From NCBI GenBank assembly GCA_037349105.1, contig JAYJMM010000018.1:235412-299411 (forward strand): a stretch of DNA of 64,000 nucleotides, written 5' to 3'. A model generated the notes under the pieces. The model made no database searches and was not told the DNA's origin. It was given only the letters and a program-made list of their open reading frames with translations. The translations under genes and the position numbers were made by a program. Source of the stretch: Limnomonas spitsbergensis (lineage: Eukaryota > Chlorophyta > Chlorophyceae > Chlamydomonadales). Below, piece by piece: positions 21,145 through 32,030 of the stretch; within the stretch, counting starts at the first letter, position 1; the number at the start of each line of letters is the position of its first letter.

Positions 21145-21690
21145 ATAGAACAGGCAGACCGCTTAGAACAAACTGAACACTTGGAACCGACAGAACACCT
21201 AGATCAGGCAGAACAGGGAGAACACCTAGAACAAGCATAACACCTAGAACATGCAAAACGCCTAGAACATGGAAAACACCTAGAACATGCAGATCTCCTA
21301 GAACAGGGAGAACATCTAGAACGGGCAGAACATGCAGAACATTTATAAGAGACAGAATGCCTAGAACAGGCAGAACACTTAGAACGGGCAGAACACTTAG
21401 AATGAACAGGCAGAACACTTAGAACGGGCAGAACACTTAGAACTGGCAGAACTCATAGGACAGGAAGAACACTATGAACAGGCAGAACTCATAGGACAGG
21501 AAGAACACTTAGAACAGGCAGAACTCCTAGAATAGGCAGAACACTTAAAGTAGGCACAACACCTAAAACAGGCAGAACACTTAGAACAGGTAGAACACCT
21601 ACAATAGGCGGAACACTTGGAACAGAGAGAACAACATAACACCTAGAACAGGCAGAACACAAAGAGCATACCGTAACAAAAGAAATGCGT
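21145..21690 (+). repeat. AGAACAGGCAGAACACCT-type minisatellite
   Basis: About 540 bp of 10- and 20-bp units alternating AGAACAGGCA and GAACACTTAG, many with single changes. The minus-strand Val/Leu/Pro frames are repeat translations. Confidence 0.85.
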
Positions 21691-21815
21691 GGTTGATATG
21701 GATACGGTTGGTTGGGCTCAGAACAGCCAATAACATAGAACACATAATAACAACATATGAAGACAGATGTGAGTTCTAAAACAAATAAGTCCCCATTGGC
21801 CTTTTGTCCACCCGG

Positions 21816-22049
21816 CTACCATCCTGACCTACCAACAACAGTAGCCATGAGAGTAGTCCCTGCTGCAACCCCCATAGCTATTCCAAGGAGCTTCTGATGG
21901 AGATACCAGCTGTTGATCGCTGAAACCGTGTCCGCGAGGCAGGCCCTGGACCCCGCTTTCACAGCTGTTGCATTTGAGACGGCAGCTTGGAACGTGGCAT
22001 CCAGGGAATGCCTGTTGTGATTGAGGAGCATGGCCAGGGTGTGAGCCAT
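21816..22049 (-). CDS. Hypothetical small protein with C-terminal hydrophobic helix
   Basis: A 77-codon frame. The first 55 residues are mixed helix-like sequence (FQAAVSNATAVKAGSRACLA), and a 20-residue hydrophobic stretch (LLGIAMGVAAGTTLMATVVG) is followed by RSGW and a stop. This layout fits a small tail-anchored or single-pass membrane protein, or the last exon of a longer gene. The frame stays open upstream of the Met for at least nine more codons. No family recognised. Confidence 0.35.
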   Translation of the reverse strand: MAHTLAMLLNHNRHSLDATFQAAVSNATAVKAGSRACLADTVSAINSWYLHQKLLGIAMGVAAGTTLMATVVGRSGW

Positions 22050-23130
22050 GTCATGATTCGAGTGAGAGACATCATGATAGATCGCTCATGCCATTCGTGC
22101 ATGCAAGGCAAGGTAGCACGATATGGTCTTTGATTGGGGCCGATATATCATATCATATTATATCAGCGATACGATACAATGGTAAATATGATCTGATATG
22201 GTATCAGCTTCACCTTGCATGGCCATGGGTATGGTGAATTGGAAATGGGTTGGGAATAGGGCTCTCTGGTGATGCAAGCCGTTCTACGCTACGGTATAAC
22301 GGGCCCAATTATTGCAAGTTTGTTCAACGTTTAAAGCATTTACCATGGAAAATATGGATGCATGGGCGTATGGTCACTCTTGGGCCTTGGCTGTAGGGTT
22401 CAGTTAGTTCAGTGGGAGCGCAAGCATGGTGCATGTAGCCATGTCGGTGCATCATATATATGTCAGCATGTGAATTGGGTCTATGCGACACTTGCTTTGT
22501 GCATGGGGGTAATGTAAATGTTGAATGCATGGGCATGTCCGTCCTCGTGAATTCTGCAATTTTGTTGCAAAGACCAGTTATTGACTGAAACTACCTTGAT
22601 GCATAGTGCGCACCTGCCCTCGTCCCTGCTGAAAATGTGCTTCAGCGCCACAAAAAACAATGTCACGCGCAGAGAGAATCTGGCGAAGAAGCCCAAGGGT
22701 ACCAAGGGCTGCTCCTCCTGAACAGCCGTGTCTCGCCTCTGTATACCTAGGGTACCCAGCATTGTTTTATATGTTTATTTCTTTCTGTTGGATGGACTCC
22801 AATGAGAGGGGAAATGATTTATACCAACCGGTAGTGCGATTTTGGTTTACGAGAAATCTGGATCTGGCTGGCTGAGGGTAAGGGGCGGTCTCTATTTACG
22901 TTATTACCAAATCTTTGAATTGATTTGATATCGGAACGAGTCGCCTGAAGGTTCGCGTGCCTCACCTGCAAAGTCGTACTTTGCGTGTTTTCCGTGTCCT
23001 TCGCCCTGAGGCCGTGGTGCTCTAATCTTCTATCCCCTTCATCAAGGGTCTTGTCCTGGGTCAGCAGAGAGCGTGAATGTTTTCATATGCTCTCATCTCC
23101 ATGCCATACATGTATTAAAAGCATGGCATG
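22050..23130. other. Non-coding, AT-rich in part
   Basis: A run rich in GATATATCATATCATATTATATC occurs at 22130-22210. The remainder has short frames only. No gene supported. Confidence 0.35.
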
Positions 23131-23135
23131 GCCAA

Positions 23136-23400
23136 CACACAGTCCCAAGCTGACACCCCCTTCCACTATCGAGGCCCACAAGGGGTGTTGGCCGGGGGGT
23201 TGGATCTCTCCTGTATTTGCTTCAAAATACGGGAGAGGTTGTGTCTCTTTTTTCTGCATGATTTGTCTCTTTTTGGGTCTGGGAAGGCCCCCCTGTCTGG
23301 AAATTCCTGCTCACAGAATCTGCCATGCACTGAGTGATGTTCATGTTTCACCCACCCTACCTCTAGGTGGCTGCAGGCCATAGATTCGGGATGCATGCTG
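23136..23400 (+). repeat. Dispersed repeat, copy 1
   Basis: CTGACACCCCCTTCCAC, ATCTCTCC and a terminal TAGGTGGCTGCAGGCC-ATTCGGGATGC occur here. The same series occurs in copy 2 at 24200-24380, and a shorter third version lies at 24425-24530. Nature unknown: a duplicated intron or an element end are both possible. Confidence 0.5.
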
Positions 23401-23678
23401 CGGGCGATGAGGGGGGCGACCCTCATGCAATAACTGCTGCTGCCACGGGCTATGAGAAAGCTGCAGCTGCAGCTGCGGGCTCCGGGCAGGACGCCCTTTC
23501 CGCCTCAGGCTTCTTGGAGGCGCCTCTGCCGCCGCTGCGGGCGCTGGGCAGGGAGCCGCGGGCACCGGGCAGAGCACTAATGCCGCCGCCATGCGCTCGG
23601 GTCCGGGTGCCTCTGAAGCCACGGGCTCATACCAGGATGCCTCTTCTGCCACAGGCTCCGACATAGCTGTTGTTGAGG

Positions 23679-24293
23679 CTACGCTGCCATTCCTGCTGAG
23701 GCCCCCGCGCCGTCATCCGCTGTTGTTGTTGCTGCTGCCACAGCTGCTACCCCCGCGGTGTCAGCGGCTGCTGCAGCGGAAAGGAAACAGGCTGCCCCTC
23801 CTGGGGGTTCCCTCGCGCTGCCCCACGCTGCTGCTGCCACCGCTCCGTCCCCTGCGGTGAAAGTGACTGCTGCCGAGGAAAGGGAGCAGGCGGCCACTGT
23901 TGCCCAGCCCCCCGCGTCGCCCCCCGCTTCAGGTGCTGAGGTGAGGAGGCTCGGCGCGCCTTCAAGACTGTGTCGCCATGTGGAAGATGATGAGAACCTT
24001 GAGTCTATGGGCCTGCCTCGTTTAGCTGCAATGCCATGCATGCCCATATCATTTGGACTGATCATGTGCAAGACCTTGGCGTTGCACATGGAGTTCAGCT
24101 CTTCAAAAAGAGCCTGGCTTTTGTCAGAGTCAGAGAGCATGATCGCTGCTCCATGAGCTCTGCTCTTTATATCTTTCTCATATGCATGACATGGACACCA
24201 TGCAGTCCCTAGCTGACACCCCCTTCCACCACCAAGGACCACAAGGCACATTGGATGGGGGAGTGGGATCTCTCCCGCCTTGCGCATTAACAT
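23679..24293 (-). CDS. Hypothetical protein, probable exon
   Basis: A 204-codon frame. Residues 40-105 look like genuine protein (SDSDKSQALFEELNSMCNAK, VLHMISPNDMGMHGIAAKRG). The second half is a long Ala/Thr/Gly low-complexity tail that overlaps an Ala-rich frame on the other strand (23758-24156), so its coding status is doubtful. The reading end at 24293 lies inside the dispersed repeat copy 2. No family recognised. If real, the credible part is 23970-24180. Confidence 0.3.
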   Translation of the reverse strand: MLMRKAGEIPLPHPMCLVVLGGGRGCQLGTAWCPCHAYEKDIKSRAHGAAIMLSDSDKSQALFEELNSMCNAKVLHMISPNDMGMHGIAAKRGRPIDSRFSSSSTWRHSLEGAPSLLTSAPEAGGDAGGWATVAACSLSSAAVTFTAGDGAVAAAAWGSAREPPGGAACFLSAAAAADTAGVAAVAAATTTADDGAGASAGMAA

Positions 24294-24380
24294 GTATCCC
24301 TTTGCTACCTCTGATGGTCCTTTCCCCCCTGCCCGCCCCGTAGGTGGTTGCAGGCCTCATATTCGAGATGCCAGCCTCGC
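24200..24380 (+). repeat. Dispersed repeat, copy 2
   Basis: It shares CTGACACCCCCTTCCAC, GGGATCTCTCC and GTAGGTGGTTGCAGGCCTCA with copy 1 in the same order and orientation, about 1.05 kb downstream of it. Confidence 0.5.
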
Positions 24381-24539
24381 GGGGCTCGAGCATCTCCACC
24401 GACAGCCGCGACCGCAGGGAGCCAGGCTGGCACTCACTTCAACCAAAGGCCAGCAGGTGGGGTTGCATGGGATTGGGATCTCTCCCAATCCTTTCGCTTC
24501 AACATGGTCCTCCCGCACCCCGTCGGCTATTCCTAATGG

Positions 24540-25400
24540 CTCCCTCCTTTCAGGTTATCCAGTACGGCCGTCTGGGTCAAAATCCCGTACCGTTTACAGT
24601 TTCGTAGAATCGTTTAACAATACTTTGCCATGTTAAAACACTGTGTCGGCCATTTTCTTACCTGTCCGGCTGTTTTGGCCGTATCGTATCCGTATCCGTA
24701 CTGTACCGTTTGATCGTACCGTATCTCCTTACCAGCTAACCCTGCCTCCTTTGCACCCTCCTGTTCGGCCATGCCTCTCGGCTATTGCTTACAACATTGG
24801 TCCTCCGTTCCCCCCTATTTTACCCCCTCTTTTACCTCATCTCTCAACCCCTCTGTCCCCCCTCACTCCCCCACGTGTGCCTCTGCAACGGCCTACTTTC
24901 TCCCCCACATTATTTTCCAAATCTGCACACTTTTCCATGTCTCTCCTGCCTGTGGTGAAGGCATGCCCCCTTGCCTCCTCCTCAGCACGGGCCGTTAAGC
25001 CTGCCTTTCACCTCACGCCTTCCAACCCTATCATTCTTGGCCTCGCCCGCTCCCAACACATGGGCCTGCCTCCTCCCCTTCCTTTCCCCTCCTCCCCCGA
25101 ATCCCCTCCCTATCCGTTAGCGTATTGATCCTCTCTCGAGGAAGGCAGCCTCGCACAGTGTCAAGGAAGGCCTCAATCATCGTCGCATTGCAGGGGCTGT
25201 TCCACAATGACCCGCCACCCGAGGTCGCCGAACACGCTTGGGGCCGGGTCATCATCGATCATTATGACAGACCCCCCCCCTATTTACCAGCCAATCAGGG
25301 TTGATTCCTGACTGAACACGTTTGGGGCTGAGGGGGCTATCAACGTAATTATCAGGGTGACGCATGTTGATAAGTAGTGACATTTCCTACCTATCAGGCA
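24540..25400. other. Pyrimidine-rich non-coding sequence, possible peptide fragment
   Basis: 24700-25110 is C/T-rich, giving Pro/Leu/Ser-rich frames without motifs. A plus frame at about 25137-25304 (SIIVALQGLFHNDPPPEVAE, HAWGRVIIDHYD) has protein-like composition and ends in TGA, but has no start or flanking support. It may be a piece of a transposon gene. Confidence 0.3.
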
Positions 25401-25439
25401 TACGTTGATTGGCAGATTATCATGCAGCAGGGAAGTGAC

Positions 25440-25575
25440 GCCGGGCCCGGTGCCGGGGAAAATGGGCCGAAGGCCTATTTTCGCCGGGTATTCTGCGAAC
25501 CCCTTTCCGGCGTCAGCCGGGGAAAATGGGGGTTCAGCTGACTATACCCCCGGCGTCAGCCGGGGGGATTTCATC
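25440..25575 (+). repeat. GCCGGGGAAAATGGG short repeats
   Basis: Three related CCGG-rich units (GTGCCGGGGAAAATGGGC, CAGCCGGGGAAAATGGGG and CAGCCGGGGGGATTTC) precede the hAT remnant. Similar CCGGC-rich sequence lies after it at 26195-26275. They could be subterminal repeats of that element. Confidence 0.4.
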
Positions 25576-25612
25576 TCTGACCAGACCCTCCCCGTCAAAA
25601 TCCTTTCTTGAA

Positions 25613-26182
25613 ATGACGGACACCAACTCAGATTGCGACGTCGAGATGATCGATCGCACAGAACCTGCTAGAGAACCCCCTCCCGCGAAGAAGGCAAAGG
25701 GCAATACCGGTGTTATGTCCTGGCTCACGCGGATCGCAGTGCCTCAGTCAGCAACGACAGAGATCCCTGCGAAAGCCTCTGAGTTGCTGGAGGGCCTTGA
25801 GTTGCGCTTTGGCAATCTGGAAGTATTGGACGCTTTCGCGGCATTTGACCCGCTTTACTATCTGGGCATGGGTGATGACGTCTTGGTCTCGCACTTCCAC
25901 TCTTGAGTTTGCCACATTGAAGTCCCACTTCTGTGGCACAACCTTTTTCGAGAGTGTCGCCATAGAGGCAAAGCTCGATGCTGAGTTTCAGTTGCTGAAG
26001 GGCTGGATTGCAGAGTCCGTCAATCGCTTTGCCAAGATCCCTATGCGGGCGTGTTTGTCCCAGATTATCATAGCCCACGAGTCTGAAATCCCCGGTGTGG
26101 TGCAGCTCATTTATGTGGCCTACACTATTACGTGCCAAACCGCTGTGGTCGAGCGAGGCTTTAGTTTGCACCGGGTCTTAAA
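25613..26182 (+). pseudogene. hAT-like transposase, C-terminal remnant
   Basis: The first frame (Met at 25613, MTDTNSDCDVEMIDRTEPAR) ends at 25906. Homology-like sequence continues in the frame ending 26513 as SVAIEAKLDAEFQLLKGWIA and a SEIPGVVQLIYVAYTITCQT-AVVERGFSLHRVLKN block. The end, hydrophobic residues then a Glu-Arg-x-Phe-Ser pair before a basic helix, is typical of the hAT C-terminal dimerisation region (ERxFS). A frameshift near 25890 separates the two. The N-terminal BED finger and most of the DDE core are absent. Family assignment rests on the ERGFS block only. Confidence 0.5.
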
Positions 26183-26690
26183 AAATTCCGACCTCACCGC
26201 CGGGCATTTTCAGACCCCCCGCCCGGCGCACGCCGGTCAAAAAAAAGACCCTGCTCGGCAAAAACCGGCCACTTGGCATACCCCGGGAACTTCCCTGTCA
26301 TGCAGGCTATTTAGTAGCATGTTAAGTGCTTTAATCAGGCTGATTGCCCCGGTCTATTATTTAAGACCAGATTTTTTACCCGTACAATTCTCCCGTACAT
26401 ATTGTCGCGTACGGCATCGCAGTAGAATAATTAGAATAAAGACCAGATTTTTCGACCCGTACAAACCGACAGGCAACCGACCAGGTGTCACTGGTGCCAA
26501 ATCGTCGCCATAGCCTCGCAGGAATGTATTCGCCTCTACTGCGCATGTTTAATGGGCTGCTACTAACCCTCGTAACTATTTGATTGGAACAGCGAATGAA
26601 AACAGCGAGTCAGCAAGACCCTGCCAGGATGGCAAGGTTGGTTACCGCTGACAACTGAGTTTCAAATGTTCACACGTTCACACGTCTCCA

Positions 26691-27108
26691 GTGTCGGAAC
26701 GCGAGGAATCTGTCGTCGTAATCGGGCGTTGCTATCGAAGTTGCGGGAATTTTAAATCATTACCATCGTCGTCTAAGCTAAAGACAAAAAAAGAAATTGA
26801 TGGTGTTATGAAAGAGATCACTGTTGGGAGGGAGTACGAGTGTGTCCGGGTTGGGAATTTTACCAGCATTGAGAGGTACATGTACCCTGTTCGCTTAGCT
26901 TATGCCCGCACTGTATTTAAATACAAGGTGAACTGTAACCGGAAAACTTTTCATCCACGTGGAAGGTATTGAGACGCCTGGCGAAGCCTATGTTGCATTC
27001 TCTAGACCCACCTCCCTCGAAAATGTGACCGTTCTCCCCGCATGTGTCACCCTTGTCCCATCAATGTGTATCCCCCATAACCCAACGGACCACGACTTGC
27101 AGCTTTAG
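26691..27108 (+). pseudogene. Pif1-like helicase, C-terminal fragment
   Basis: The frame 26691-26972 includes GREYECVRVGNFTSIERYMY and PVRLAYARTVFKYK, matching the (F/Y)P(L/V)RLA-A-T-HK block of SF1B Pif1 helicases. After a frameshift near 26930 a second frame reads KLFIHVEGIETPGEAYVAFS, then RPTSLENVTVL. The GEAYVAFSR block is helicase motif VI (usually GQAYVALSR) with the catalytic Arg kept. It stops at TAG near 27106. Such fragments most often come from Helitrons or Pif1-encoding transposons. Walker A and B are missing. Confidence 0.6.
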
Positions 27109-27308
27109 CTGCTAGGGTTCAGGGATGACTATTATCAGCAGTAAATAGTTTTGCTCTACTTGGCAGTGGAAGCGCAAAGGTTTTGCGAAGTTTTGTTTGC
27201 GGATATTTTATTTTATTTAGCATGTACGAACCTAACGACACAGCATCTTCCTGATATAAGATATGATGAGGCATGCATAACTGTGAGTCTCTTTCCCTGT
27301 GTTCTTCA

Positions 27309-28567
27309 GGGAGTGCAATCAAGCCAGGCAGCCTTGAGGACATCCTTGACATGGTCCAGTCTGCAGATGTGGAGGCATTCGACCCCAAAAATGAGCCTAT
27401 GTCAGAGAAGCAATTAACGTGGCTAAATGACATGGGCATACTGCCAGCTGGCTTAACATACCCTGAGGCTAGTGCCCTTATCGACGAAAACAAGGAAGCT
27501 TTTAATGCCTTTAAATTGGCCTATGACAAGGCCAGGCCAGCTTCTGGAAAGCAACGTCTCAAGGCAACACAGATTGGGCTGCACTTGCCTGAAGGTGAAT
27601 ACAAATTAAACTGCTACATATAGCTGATAACTAACTTCTGACAGGAAGCTGAAATTTCAGCCTTGGACCTGGTAGCCAGGTAGCTGAATTTTTAGGAAGC
27701 CTGATAGCTGAATTTTTATCCACTTGCCCATTTCCCTGTTTAAAGTGTGTTTGCTCCTTATTTGTTCCTGCTTAACATTTCCTGTTTCAAATTCCTGCTT
27801 CAACTTCCCCCGTTGCTTATTTTGCCTAAATCACAGGGACAACTGTCTTAGAGGCCAAGGAGCTGATAGGTGACCACCTTGTGGAGCAGGGTACCCAGAA
27901 CAACGGTAATGATGTGCCCCCTACTGAGCCACAGATCTCCCTCTTGCGCCGTCGTCTGGCTGACAAGTTTGTCATGCCCACCAGCAAGGCTTCAGCCTCT
28001 GCCCTCATCAGCAGCCTGTCTGTTTCATCTGCCTCTGGTGCCCAAGATAAGCCTGCACCTGCACCCCAGCTCAAATTCATCCTTGGCCTCCTTCAGAACA
28101 TGAACAAGAGTACAGCCCAGGTCAGGCACTACATTTTACGTGACTTTACACTCGCAATTATGTTCATTCTATTCTGGGCATTCGTCTACGCAAATTTAGA
28201 TTGCTTGCTGTATGATGTTGGATTTATCTACCCGGTTATGGCTTGGCGCCTACTTCAGCAAAAGGTGTTCTACAACGTTTTCGAATGGATGCTAGTTGTT
28301 CCTGCCCGATGGATGTACCCAGTCACTTATGCTCATGAGCTAGCTACTTATGCTTATGGCCTGGTTGTTCATGTGTTCCAGCATCACGCCCTGGACCGTC
28401 CCATCATCACGCCCTCTAATGATATTTTGATTACCACACTTGACATATTGCATGCTGTGTACGACCGCTTTGTTAATTGCGACCCAACCACTGCCCAAGC
28501 TCAACAGCTGATCACACAGCTCAAGCAGAAGGCAGATAAAAATAAGGCTGATATGATTCGAGCCTAG
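27309..28567 (+). CDS. Probable spliced gene of unknown function
   Basis: Exon A (about 27309-27594) encodes GSAIKPGSLEDILDMVQSAD, then SEKQLTWLNDMGILPAGLTY and PEASALIDENKEAFNAF. Exon B (27837-28567) starts GTTVLEAKELIGDHLVEQGT. The 242-base intron 27595-27836 has GT-AG ends, and joining gives HLPEG/TTVLEAKEL in frame, while exon A alone runs into a stop six codons after the donor. Exon B continues through a hydrophobic region (FTLAIMFILFWAFVYANLDC, then VFYNVFEWMLVVPARWMYP) to a charged end (LKQKADKNKADMIRA). 28119-28518 could instead be a second intron, since its ends also join in phase. KQLxxLxxMG-xP-GLTxxEAS-LI resembles a short motif seen in many unrelated nucleic-acid proteins. The start is unknown: the Met at 27273 may lie in an upstream intron. 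Confidence 0.5.
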
Positions 28568-29788
28568 GTCGAGAGTGACTCATGTCGTCGGTGCTGTAAC
28601 CTAGCATGCATACTTCATGTCTGGGCAGGAATTGCGTTTGTTTATTCCCCACTAGGTCCCCCCCACCCCCAACATAGTCCCTGATGGGTAGAAGTTCATG
28701 TTGCATTAATTGTGCTGCTTGTGCATGGTATCCGACGAACTTTGATTGTGGCCCTTGACTGAGGCCTTTGACTGCAGCCTTCATGGTTGGGTCTTCCTTT
28801 GTAAACTGTTTAAAAGGAGATATTCATGAACGCAACTAGCAACGCAATACCAGCTCATACCGTAAGACAATACTAGTTCATTCAGGTAATACCAGTTCAT
28901 ACCGTAAGACAATACCAGTTCATACAAGTCAAACTCACCATTCAAAAGTATCCCCCCCTTAATCCACTCGTCGTGAATAAACCGGGGCCTATAACCACCA
29001 CTACACGTTGTGATAAGTGGACGCTTGTGGTTGATAACTAGCTTGATAACCATGCTGTCAGTAGGCTGTTTATCAACGTTTGTCATCTTGATAATCAGCT
29101 TGATATTCAGCCTATTTTGAATCCTGATCTGACCGGCCTGGCATTCCGTGATCTGGCTGTCTTTTTGATTTCAAGTTACTGCGATCCAACTTTACTTTCA
29201 GCTGTGTGAGCTCTACTCGGATGGTGTAAATCTGTGATTCTGGAATTCCACTTGACGTGTTGGTGTATTAACCAGAAACTTATGACGTGCACGCCATGTG
29301 GGAAATACGCTCATCGCATTGTGATAATCCACGCTTAATTACATGCAAGCAACAGGACACAAATACCAAAAATTCAGCAAACAATTTACGTAACGAGATA
29401 AAGCATGAGCAAGTGAAATAATGGAAATCAGCTCCATATTCACAGATTTCTGACAGACGTCCACACCATACACCATGTTAAGGCTCTCAAATCTTAAATT
29501 CCAATACCAGCTGTAGCTAGACATACAGCCTGCTCACAAGCTAAGCCTTGTGCCATCTTGGTTTTCTTCCAAAAGAGCACCATCGCAGGCCGAGCTGCCG
29601 CATGAACCCCGGGCCCATAACAGCAAGGAAGGATGGGAAAGAATGATGTTAAACAGCATAATTACAGGAATGGCAAGTAAGGCAATAGCGGCAAAAAAAA
29701 GGCAGCATTCCTCTGAATTAAAATTACTTGTGGCAAGCTCTAATTACTTAGGCAAGACAGGCCAGAACATGAAATCTCACATTGTTTT
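28568..29788. other. Intergenic, with a short tandem repeat
   Basis: No supported gene. 28848-28926 has about three copies of AATACCAGTTCATACCGTAAGAC. TTGATAA-rich sequence lies at 29010-29110. Confidence 0.5.
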
Positions 29789-30993
29789 TCACACAGCCTT
29801 CGTCAGGATCTGGCCATCCCTGTCCTTGTAAAACAGCCCATTAGAAGGCCAAGCCACCGTGTCACCCTACAAGAAAAAGAAATATGAAGAAGTTAATAAG
29901 GCAGAAACAAAGTGCAAGTTTTTCAAAGGATGACTTGGAAGGTGTCAAGCAGTCAAGCAGTCAGGAAACTACCTTTCGCCTTTTGCATTTAAAAGTACTT
30001 TGTCGAGGGAGGCAGGGACCTCGGGGGGCCCATCAATACCAAGCCAACCAAAGTGGCGTTTGGCCATGGCTGCACCTAGAAGAACTGCCGGCATGTCCAA
30101 CTTAAACGAAACAGTATCATCTATGGTGACATAGACGGCTTCCATTTCGTAGCCAATGGTCACCTGGGCAGAGGCAAAAAACATTGTAATCCATGAAGAC
30201 CTGGTTCGGTTGTAAAAGATCAGCAACAGCAAACGAATTCATGAACAGGTTGTGACAAGGAACACACAACAAATACAAGTATTTCTTACCTCCTTGTTCC
30301 CTGCCACAGAGGCCATGGCCATGAACCTGGGATCAGTGATTGCCCCAGGGTTTGACAGTGCCAAGAGGACCCTGACACCTGGAGCGAGCGTATCATCTGG
30401 CCTTGCAAAAGGGCCCACAGACGTGCAAGACCAAGAAGCAGGGGGGACTAATTCCACAGACAGGGACCCTCCGGCGCTGTCGAAAGCAGCTGCTAAAGGA
30501 CAACAACACTCAACTGCCTGTGAAGAGGAGGGAATAGGTGCAGATTTCTTTTATTATGTGTTTAGTTGAGGGTGTTCTCGCGTGATGACCAAGGCCCATG
30601 CAACAAAGAACCTTACGTGAGCTTGCAATAGATGGCCTTACCTGGGCCCTGCTGCCTGAGAGACAGCATAGTTGATGATGAACCAGGATTTGCAAGGATA
30701 TCCTCGATGTTCTTTAGATATCCTCTGCAGCATCAGAAGTTGGAGGTCACTCGAGGTAGCAGTCTCTCAGCAATGTAGTAGAAGTCAGGCTCAGTCAAAT
30801 TTCGCAGTGCGAGGGCAGACACCTGACATGTTTAGCATTGACACACGTCGCGGACATCCTACCTCTCCTCGTTTACGTGTCCTCTGTCGCATATCCACCG
30901 TCGGTTTGAAGTGAGGTTTACGCCAGATCTGAGGCAGAGAACACATTCGTCTGCTTTTGCTTCCCCGCCAGTTTCAACGACTCCATACTTCAC
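29789..30993 (-). CDS. Probable five-exon gene of unknown function
   Basis: Exons inferred on the minus strand with GT-AG borders: 30993-30922 (VKYGVVETGGEAKADECVLC), 30822-30642 (VSALALRNLTEPDFYYIAER), 30489-30290 (AAFDSAGGSLSVELVPPASW), 30163-29999 (VTIGYEMEAVYVTIDDTVSF) and 29866-29789 (GDTVAWPSNGLFYKDRDGQI, ending LTKAV and TGA). Phases agree at every join. The second exon has an in-frame TGA at 30733-30735. A 48-base in-phase intron there (30748-30701) would remove it, otherwise it is a lesion. The donor of the fourth join (GTACTT) is unusual. The product looks like a soluble mixed alpha/beta protein. I do not recognise a family. Codon use and introns suggest a host gene or a captured one. 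The 5' end is missing or lies at 31061-31237. Confidence 0.45.
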
Positions 30994-31042
30994 CTGCAAA
31001 TTAGGAATCAATGTGAAGTCAGGCAGCGTGAGGTCGGGGGAA

Positions 31043-31237
31043 TTATGCCGAGTTTCTTACCGTTGCACCCGGATCTTGAGATTTCGGGCGCATCCCGCTC
31101 CTGGTAGCTGATGCATGCCTTAATCTTGCGAGACCATATCCAGTTGTCGTTGGGGACCATTTGAGACTGGTATGATCACGAGGGGCAGCGGGCAGGCTCT
31201 CACGGCACAATTGGTTCCATACCTCGAGCCCACACAC
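31043..31237 (-). CDS. Possible upstream exon of the preceding gene
   Basis: A 64-codon frame reaches a GTAAGA donor at 31060-31055 in phase with the exon starting 30993 (DPGAT/VKYGV). An alternative frame in the same stretch (VPNDNWIWSRKIKACISYQE) looks more protein-like but does not join in phase. The exon call is tentative. Confidence 0.25.
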   Translation of the reverse strand: MCGLEVWNQLCRESLPAAPRDHTSLKWSPTTTGYGLARLRHASATRSGMRPKSQDPGATVRNSA

Positions 31238-31239
31238 CG

Positions 31240-32030
31240 GTGCGGTTCACGGTTTGTTCGATGTAAAAACATCGACAGCGTCCAGTAAAGGGCTCACACA
31301 GACGAGCATGTCCAGTGGTACCTTGCAAGCTTAGACCACCGGCCGTGCGCCTGTCTTGCTTTCGTCACAGTCAGCATGGGTGAAATACCAGTACAGGGGG
31401 GTAACGACGTCCTCCTATAGAACGTGACGAAGGAGCTGGCAGAACACGAGAAAACCGACGTGGCTGCATTCGATGAGCCGGAGCTACCTTTGCAGCCGAC
31501 AGCCAGGACCAGCCAACTGAACGGCATACTGCAACTGTTCTGACGCATGGGACTCTAAAAGTCTGATGCATGGTGCTTTACAATTCTGAGAGATGGGGTA
31601 TGGAGTATGGACTGTCAGCTTATGCACACAATCCTGTCAAGTGGCACCTTGGGCCACCGGGCACAAAGCCTCTAGCTCAAATCGGCGGTTCAGAACCTAT
31701 TCGTGGCATACGGTAGGTTTATTTTCTTGCTATTTTGAGATGCATGAACACTACTGCCCTCAGGAATCCAAAAAGATGCTGACACAAGAGCAAAGGTTTG
31801 AACAACATGGCCCTGCGCATGATGCAGGGCTTACGGCCAAAGCTTCTTATCTCATACATTTACACCGGAATGCAGATCTAACTACCGGTAGCTGTACTAA
31901 TGCAAGGGTATCGGCTGTTCAGCCAGATGAACCTGAATAAATTAAGAACCCATAGCCTGACCGCATCATCACCGAAGCTTATTGCGGTCAGTGCTCCCGC
32001 TTTATACCTTCACTTCATGTCTAGACTTGC
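31240..32030. other. Non-coding flank of the LTR pair
   Basis: A plus frame of 115 codons (31593-31940) has no recognisable motif. The sequence ends at the LTR terminus TGTCGCACC (32031). Confidence 0.3.

Noticed and set aside
24643..25128. Pro/Leu-rich 161-codon protein
   Set aside because: It is explained by a pyrimidine-rich tract. No start context, motif or homologous block elsewhere in the window.
30930..31000. BED-type zinc finger in the minus-strand gene (CVLC)
   Set aside because: Only one Cys pair is visible and the expected downstream His pair is absent from the predicted exons.
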